Shown here: piece after piece, positions 59,838 to 64,000 of the stretch
Position numbering within the stretch: position 1 is the first letter of the stretch
Layout of the letters: every line of letters starts with the position of its first letter
Assembly: GCF_000024425.1 (NCBI RefSeq)
Contig: NC_013946.1
Span: forward strand, 1,364,001-1,428,000
Direction of reading: 5' to 3'
Source of the DNA: Meiothermus ruber DSM 1279
Lineage (GTDB): Bacteria; Deinococcota; Deinococci; Deinococcales; Thermaceae
DNA length: 64,000 nucleotides
Notes under the pieces: model-generated
What the model was told of the DNA's origin: nothing
Databases searched by the model: none
What the model saw: only the letters and a program-made list of their open reading frames with translations
Position numbers and translations under genes: made by a program

Positions 59838-61180
59838 AGATGCCTCGTAAGCAATCGAACCTCGTTGGGCTTTTCTATCTTACCCAGGGCATACACCCGC
59901 TGCCCCCGCAGCCAGGTTTCCCGCACCACGCCCACAAAGCGACGGCCCAGGTAGGGCGAGATGGGGTGTCGCTGGTGCAGATCCTGGGGCTTCAGGGTGT
60001 GGGTCTGCTGAAGGTCTACCAGGGCAAAGTCGGCGTCGTAGCCTTCGGCCAATAGGCCCTTGCCCTGCAGGCCAAAGCGCTGCGCTGGGTTGGTTGCCAG
60101 CAGCCGGGCGATCTGCTCCAAGGCTAGGCCCCGTGCCTGCCAGCCTTCGGTTAGCAGCACAGCCAGGGTGGACTGCACCCCGGCAATCCCGCCCCACAGG
60201 GCAAAAAAGTCATCGCCCTGTTTCATCTCGGGCGGGCTGGGGGAGTGGTCGGAGCCGATGATGTCCACCAAGCCCTGCAAGACCTGGTTCCACAGCAGGG
60301 TTTGCTGGTCGCCGGAGCGAAGGGGTGGGGCGCACTTGGCAAGGGCTCCCAGGCGCTCGAGGTCTTCCTCGGTGAAGGCCAGGTAGTGGGGGCAGGTCTC
60401 GAGGCTCACGTCCACCCCTCTGGCTTTGGCCTCGGCGGCCAGCGCCACCCCGGCCCCCGAGCTGATGTGCACGATGTGCAGCCGGCAGCCGGTTTCCTGG
60501 GCGAGCAGCAGGGCCCGCTGGATGGCCTCCAGCTCGGTAAAGACCGGCCTCGAGTCCAGGTAGTCGCGCCAGGTGGTCTGGCCTTGCTGCTGCTTTTGCC
60601 GGGCAAAATGGGCGGTCAGGGCGTCGGACTCGGCATGAACGGCCACCGGCAGGCCCAGCCGGGCGGCGATGCGCATGCCTTCGTACAGGCTGCCGTCGTC
60701 GCAGTGTGGAAACTCCGGCAGGCCGGAGTTGGACATGAAGGCCTTGAACCCGATCACCCCCCGCAGGGCCAGCTCGGGCAGGCGCTCGAGGTTCTGGGGG
60801 GTGAGCCCCCCCCACAGGGCGAAATCGGTGTGGGAGGAGGCCCGCATGGCCGCCAGCTTCTGGTCGAAGGAAGGGGCATCGAGGGTGCAGGGCAGCGAGT
60901 TGAGCGGCATGTCGAAAAACGCCGTGCCACCGCCGGCGGCCAGGGCCGCGCTGCCGGTGGCGATGCCCTCCCAGTGGGCCTGTCCCGGCTCGTTGAAGTG
61001 CACGTGCACGTCGATCAGGCCGGGCAGCACATGCAAGCCCTCCGCGCTGACCTCCTGCCGGGCTGGCTCGCTAATTTCCGGGGCAATCTGTGCAATCTGC
61101 CCGTCCTTTATCCCCAGGTCGGCCTGCCGCACCCCTTCGGGGGTGACCAGCTTTCCAGTGCGCACGATCAGATCGAGCAT
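59834..61180 (-). CDS. allB: Allantoinase
   Basis: 448 aa cyclic amidohydrolase that opens allantoin to allantoate. Binuclear metal site: LIDVHVHFNEPG (His59, His61), carbamylated Lys in GVIGFKAFMSNSGLPEF, HAESDA, LHIVHISSGAG and IIGSDHSPSP. A GTG at 61186 precedes the ATG by two codons, but GGAGG lies five bases before the ATG at 61180, which is chosen. allE overlaps the 3' end, and the M20 gene ends 9 nt upstream. Confidence 0.92.
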   Translation of the reverse strand: MLDLIVRTGKLVTPEGVRQADLGIKDGQIAQIAPEISEPARQEVSAEGLHVLPGLIDVHVHFNEPGQAHWEGIATGSAALAAGGGTAFFDMPLNSLPCTLDAPSFDQKLAAMRASSHTDFALWGGLTPQNLERLPELALRGVIGFKAFMSNSGLPEFPHCDDGSLYEGMRIAARLGLPVAVHAESDALTAHFARQKQQQGQTTWRDYLDSRPVFTELEAIQRALLLAQETGCRLHIVHISSGAGVALAAEAKARGVDVSLETCPHYLAFTEEDLERLGALAKCAPPLRSGDQQTLLWNQVLQGLVDIIGSDHSPSPPEMKQGDDFFALWGGIAGVQSTLAVLLTEGWQARGLALEQIARLLATNPAQRFGLQGKGLLAEGYDADFALVDLQQTHTLKPQDLHQRHPISPYLGRRFVGVVRETWLRGQRVYALGKIEKPNEVRLLTRHL

Positions 61181-61189
61181 CCTCACCTC

Positions 61190-62437
61190 CTAACCCAGAT
61201 GGGCCGCCAGCCTGTGCAAAAAGTCCAGGCCCACCCGCAAGGCGGCCTCCACGTCCTGCGGCCAGACCGACTCCTCCGGGTGGTGCGAGAGACCGCCGGG
61301 GCTGCGCAAAAACAGCATGGTGGCGGGGCAGAGTGCGGCCATTACCATGGCATCGTGCCCGGCCCCCGAGACCATGCGGTGCACCGGGTAGCCCTGGGCC
61401 TCCAAGGCCTGGGCCAGCAGCCTATTCAGGCCGGGGTCGCAGGGCACGGCGGGCTGCTCGTAGAGGGTCTGGTAGCCAAGCTCGAGGCCCCGGCGCTGGG
61501 CCACCTGCTGGGCCCGGGTGATCAGGTTGGCGACCGCCTGGCTGCGGGTATCGTCCTCGAGGTGGCGCACATCCAGGCTCATCTGCACCTCCCCCGGAAT
61601 CACGTTGGCCGCCCCAGGCAATGCGGTGATCATGCCCACCGTAGCCACCAGGCCCGGCTCCTCGCGGGCCTCGCGCTCGACCAGGGTAATCCACTCGGCG
61701 GCCCCGGCCAGGGCGTCTTTGCGCAGGTGCATGGGCGCGGTGCCGGCATGCCCGGCCTGGCCGCGGAAGGCCACCTCGAGCCGGCTCTGCCCCACGATGC
61801 CCTCCACCAGGCCCAGCGGATACCCCAGGGCCTCCAGCACCGGCCCCTGCTCGATGTGAAACTCCAGAAACCCTTTGACAAAAGCGGGGTCGTAGGCGGC
61901 CTGGGGAATCTGGGCGGGCTCTAAGCCAAAGGCCCGGATGGCCGCCTCGACCGTCTGACCCTCGGCGTCTTGCAGCTTTAGCAGCGCCGGCTCGAACCGC
62001 CCGACGATGGCCTTGCTCCCCAGAAAGGGCACCCCAAACCGCACTCCCTCCTCTTCCGAGAAGGCGATCACCTCAATGGCAAGGGACAGCCTGCGGCCCC
62101 CCAGGGCCTTCACCACCGCCAGCGCCAGCGTTACCCCCAGAAGGCCATCGAAACGGCCCGCATCCCGCACGGTGTCCACGTGCGAGCCCATCAGCAGGGC
62201 CGGGGCGTCGGGGGTCTGGCCGGGGTAGCGCCCGATCAGGTTCCCCACCGCGTCCACCCGCACCGCCATGCCCAGCTCCTGCATCCAGGCGGTGAGCAGC
62301 CGGTGCACCTCCCGCATGGGGGGGGAGAGGAAGGTGCGGGTCAGGCGGCCTGCCTCTTCGGATAGGCGGCCCAGGGCCAGGCAGCGCTCGAGGGCTTCCT
62401 GGGCCAGTTGGGAGAAGTCGGTATCGGAAAGGTTCAT
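61190..62437 (-). CDS. allC: Allantoate amidohydrolase (AllC-like M20 peptidase family)
   Basis: 415 aa Mn-dependent amidohydrolase releasing ureidoglycine from allantoate. Motifs: LLMGSHVDTVRDAGRFDGLL, AFSEEEGVRFGVPFLGSKAI, LEFHIEQGPVLEALGYPLGL, GHAGTAPMHLRKDALAGA and the C-terminal MVSGAGHDAMVMAALCPATM, the last very close to E. coli AllC. The frame is open to 62524; the ATG at 62437 (MNLSDTDFSQLAQE) gives the family's normal start, though no clear SD is seen there, so an earlier start is possible. It is the first of two M20 paralogues in this cluster. Confidence 0.8.
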   Translation of the reverse strand: MNLSDTDFSQLAQEALERCLALGRLSEEAGRLTRTFLSPPMREVHRLLTAWMQELGMAVRVDAVGNLIGRYPGQTPDAPALLMGSHVDTVRDAGRFDGLLGVTLALAVVKALGGRRLSLAIEVIAFSEEEGVRFGVPFLGSKAIVGRFEPALLKLQDAEGQTVEAAIRAFGLEPAQIPQAAYDPAFVKGFLEFHIEQGPVLEALGYPLGLVEGIVGQSRLEVAFRGQAGHAGTAPMHLRKDALAGAAEWITLVEREAREEPGLVATVGMITALPGAANVIPGEVQMSLDVRHLEDDTRSQAVANLITRAQQVAQRRGLELGYQTLYEQPAVPCDPGLNRLLAQALEAQGYPVHRMVSGAGHDAMVMAALCPATMLFLRSPGGLSHHPEESVWPQDVEAALRVGLDFLHRLAAHLG

Positions 62438-62548
62438 GGTCGGGTCAGTTGGGATGCGTTCTTGTTCGTAGGGCAGTGAGCCCCCGTGGGAAGCGAAAAA
62501 CGTGGTTTGCTGCGGACGGGACAAGGGATGAAGCTTCCCTTGGGGTAC

Positions 62549-62905
62549 TCAGCTACCCCGATAGGTGCTGTAGCCGTAGGGCGAGATGAGGAGCGGTACG
62601 TGGTAGTGCCCTCGGGCCTCGGCGATGCCGAAGCGGATGGGCACCTCGTCCAGAAAGGGGGGGTCGGGCAGGGGGACGCCCTGGGCCTTGAAGTAGGCGG
62701 CCACGTGGAAGACCAGCTCGTACAGGCCCACCGGGATGGTCTCGCCCGAGAGCAAGGGGGTATCGGTACGGCCATCGGCGTTGGTGCGGGCCGCGGTCAC
62801 CAAGGTGCGCTCGCCCGCGGGGCCGATGCGGTAGAGCTCGAGGTCGAGCCCCGCCGCGGGGCGGCCGTGGGCGGTGTCCAGCACATGGGTTGAGAGGCGT
62901 GCCAT
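62549..62905 (-). CDS. uraH: 5-hydroxyisourate hydrolase (transthyretin-like)
   Basis: 118 aa. Hydrolyses 5-hydroxyisourate, the product of urate oxidation, to OHCU. N-terminal [20 protein letters not shown] (active-site His) and the terminal tetrapeptide YRGS (STYRGS) are diagnostic for HIU hydrolase rather than transthyretin. It follows puuD by 9 nt. The next step enzyme, OHCU decarboxylase (UraD), is not seen in the window. Confidence 0.95.
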   Translation of the reverse strand: MARLSTHVLDTAHGRPAAGLDLELYRIGPAGERTLVTAARTNADGRTDTPLLSGETIPVGLYELVFHVAAYFKAQGVPLPDPPFLDEVPIRFGIAEARGHYHVPLLISPYGYSTYRGS

Positions 62906-62914
62906 GCCTTAATC

Positions 62915-64000
62915 CTACGGCCCCGGCGCGCCCTGGGCCACCCAGGCCCCCAGCCTGGCCCGCTGCTCGGGGGTCATGGGCGGAACCCCTGGCACCATTA
63001 GGGGCATGTACTGGGTGTCCACCGAAACCTGCTTGATTTTCTGGGCATACCCCACGATCTGCTCGGGGGTCTCGAGCACCACCCCCCCCGGCGCCGAGGC
63101 AAAGCCCGGCTGGGTGGGGCGGGCCGCGTGGCACATCTGGCAGTGTGCGGCGATGATGGCCTGCACCTCGGCAAAGGTTACCGCCGGCTGGCCCTGGGCT
63201 TCGGGGCTCTGGCGCGGGGCGGTCAGGTAGAAAGCCCCCAGGAGCAAAGCCGCCGCCAGCACCAGCAGGTAGGGCATGGCCCCACCTTCCGTCAGGGTTT
63301 TGTGGTGCTCTTTCTCGGTCACGTTGATGAAGTGCCGCACCGCCACCCCGGCCACGAAGAGCAGGATCAGGATGAGCCAGTTGGCCCCGTTGTTATAGGT
63401 CATGGGGAAGTGGTGGGCGATCATGGTGAAAAGCACCGGCAGGGTGAGGTAGTTGTTGTGGCGGGAGCGAAGCTGCACCCAGGCCACAAAGTTGGGGTCG
63501 AGGGCCTCGCCCCGTTGCGCGGCCCGCACCAGCTTTTTTTGTGAGGGGATGATCACAAAAAACACGTTGGCCGCCATGATGGTGCCCAGCATGGCCCCGA
63601 TGTGCATGAAGGTGCCGCGCCCGCTGAAGACCTGCCCCAGCAGATAAGCCGCCAGCGCGACCAGCACCCCACCCACCAGCAAAAACAAAGCCGGGCGGTA
63701 GAGCAGTTGGGTGCTGGAAAGCCCCACGTAAACCAGCCAGGCCGCTACCAGGCTTGCAATAGCAATCGCGATGGCCGCCCAGCCTGGCAGGGTGCTGCCG
63801 GGGGCCAGCAGGATGGTGCGGGGATCGGCATAGTAGACGATGATGAGCAGCAAGAAGCCCGTAACCCAGGTGAGGTAGGCATCCCACTTGAACCAGTGCA
63901 GGTATCGGGGCAGCTCTTTGGGGGCGGTTTTGTACTTCTCCAGGTAGTAGATGCCGCCGCCGTGGATGGCCCAGATGTTGCCGGAAAGCTCGGCCCGCAC
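62915..64000 (-). CDS. puuD: PuuD-type urate hydroxylase with cytochrome c domain (N-terminus beyond window)
   Basis: 361 residues visible, open to the right edge, so the N-terminus is missing. Several transmembrane segments (AYLTWVTGFLLLIIVYYADP, WAAIAIAIASLVAAWLVYVG, LFLLVGGVLVALAAYLLGQV, IGAMLGTIMAANVFFVIIPS) with WLILILLFVAGVAVRHFINV, then a C-terminal cytochrome c domain with heme motif CQMCH and a distal Met (YMPLMVPGVPPM). This is the membrane urate oxidase PuuD, which passes electrons to a terminal oxidase and forms 5-hydroxyisourate. uraH is next. First gene of the ureide cluster inside the window. Confidence 0.88.
   Translation of the reverse strand: MRAELSGNIWAIHGGGIYYLEKYKTAPKELPRYLHWFKWDAYLTWVTGFLLLIIVYYADPRTILLAPGSTLPGWAAIAIAIASLVAAWLVYVGLSSTQLLYRPALFLLVGGVLVALAAYLLGQVFSGRGTFMHIGAMLGTIMAANVFFVIIPSQKKLVRAAQRGEALDPNFVAWVQLRSRHNNYLTLPVLFTMIAHHFPMTYNNGANWLILILLFVAGVAVRHFINVTEKEHHKTLTEGGAMPYLLVLAAALLLGAFYLTAPRQSPEAQGQPAVTFAEVQAIIAAHCQMCHAARPTQPGFASAPGGVVLETPEQIVGYAQKIKQVSVDTQYMPLMVPGVPPMTPEQRARLGAWVAQGAPGP

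Noticed and set aside
60245-61924. 559-codon plus-strand frame over allB and allC
   Set aside because: Antisense shadow; the minus-strand genes have full catalytic motifs.

Overview
The window reads as chromosome from a GC-rich thermophile of the Deinococcota, most likely the Thermaceae (Meiothermus/Thermus type). The evidence is gene content and style: a SigA-type sigma factor, a MetRS with a C-terminal tRNA-binding domain, a eukaryote-like IleRS, HpaB/HpaC of the Thermus type, strong G/C third positions, and many genes with a TANNNT box only 6-7 nt upstream of the start codon (leaderless promoters). No insertion sequence, prophage, CRISPR array or rRNA was seen. One tRNA (Pro, CGG) is present. 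The species is inferred, not shown.

Layout. 1-6734: a homoprotocatechuate (4-hydroxyphenylacetate) catabolic operon on the minus strand, in transcription order DHDPS-family aldolase, hpaG, hpaE, hpaB, hpaC, hpaD (hpaD runs off the left edge), with a divergent MarR regulator hpaR and an 18-bp perfect palindrome between them. 6731-37080: housekeeping genes, including an ABC-F protein with a shortened second ATPase domain, sufE, rpoD with a long basic tail, rsmC-tsaB, proC, bcp-rpiA, metG, aroH, rpmE, tdk, hsp20, miaA, a pepP-rlpA-nfo operon, ileS, a transaldolase, rho, a LysM/M23 peptidase, a tandem inactive/active site-2 protease pair, and sucCD. 37221-43753: a G8-domain lipoprotein related to animal CEMIP/TMEM2, tRNA-Pro, two small paralogous exported proteins, rsmD-coaD and an aldehyde dehydrogenase. 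43768-52584: an aerobic CO dehydrogenase cluster on the minus strand (coxM-S-L-G, XdhC-YHS, MoxR, VWA) with a divergent MocA-like gene. 52645-57462: a TPR/HD-GYP/GGDEF protein, a FAD oxidoreductase, and rpmI-rplT. 57546-64000: a urate/ureide degradation cluster on the minus strand (puuD, uraH, allC-like, allB, allE, UAH-like).

Two aminoacyl-tRNA synthetase genes carry different cis-regulators. metG is preceded by a 15-codon leader ORF with tandem Met codons, then mutually exclusive antiterminator and terminator hairpins: a ribosome-mediated attenuator, and the most striking new observation here. ileS has a T-box leader whose specifier codon is AUC and whose antiterminator competes with an intrinsic terminator.

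How the systems fit together. The hpa operon would take 4-hydroxyphenylacetate through ring hydroxylation (HpaBC), meta cleavage (HpaD), semialdehyde oxidation (HpaE), isomerisation/decarboxylation (HpaG) and probably aldol cleavage. The cox cluster encodes a form I Mo-Cu CO dehydrogenase (active-site motif AYRCSFR) with maturation factors and a likely cytidylyltransferase for its cofactor. The ureide cluster can plausibly carry urate to glyoxylate by a plant-like series of hydrolases, although no OHCU decarboxylase was seen inside the window.
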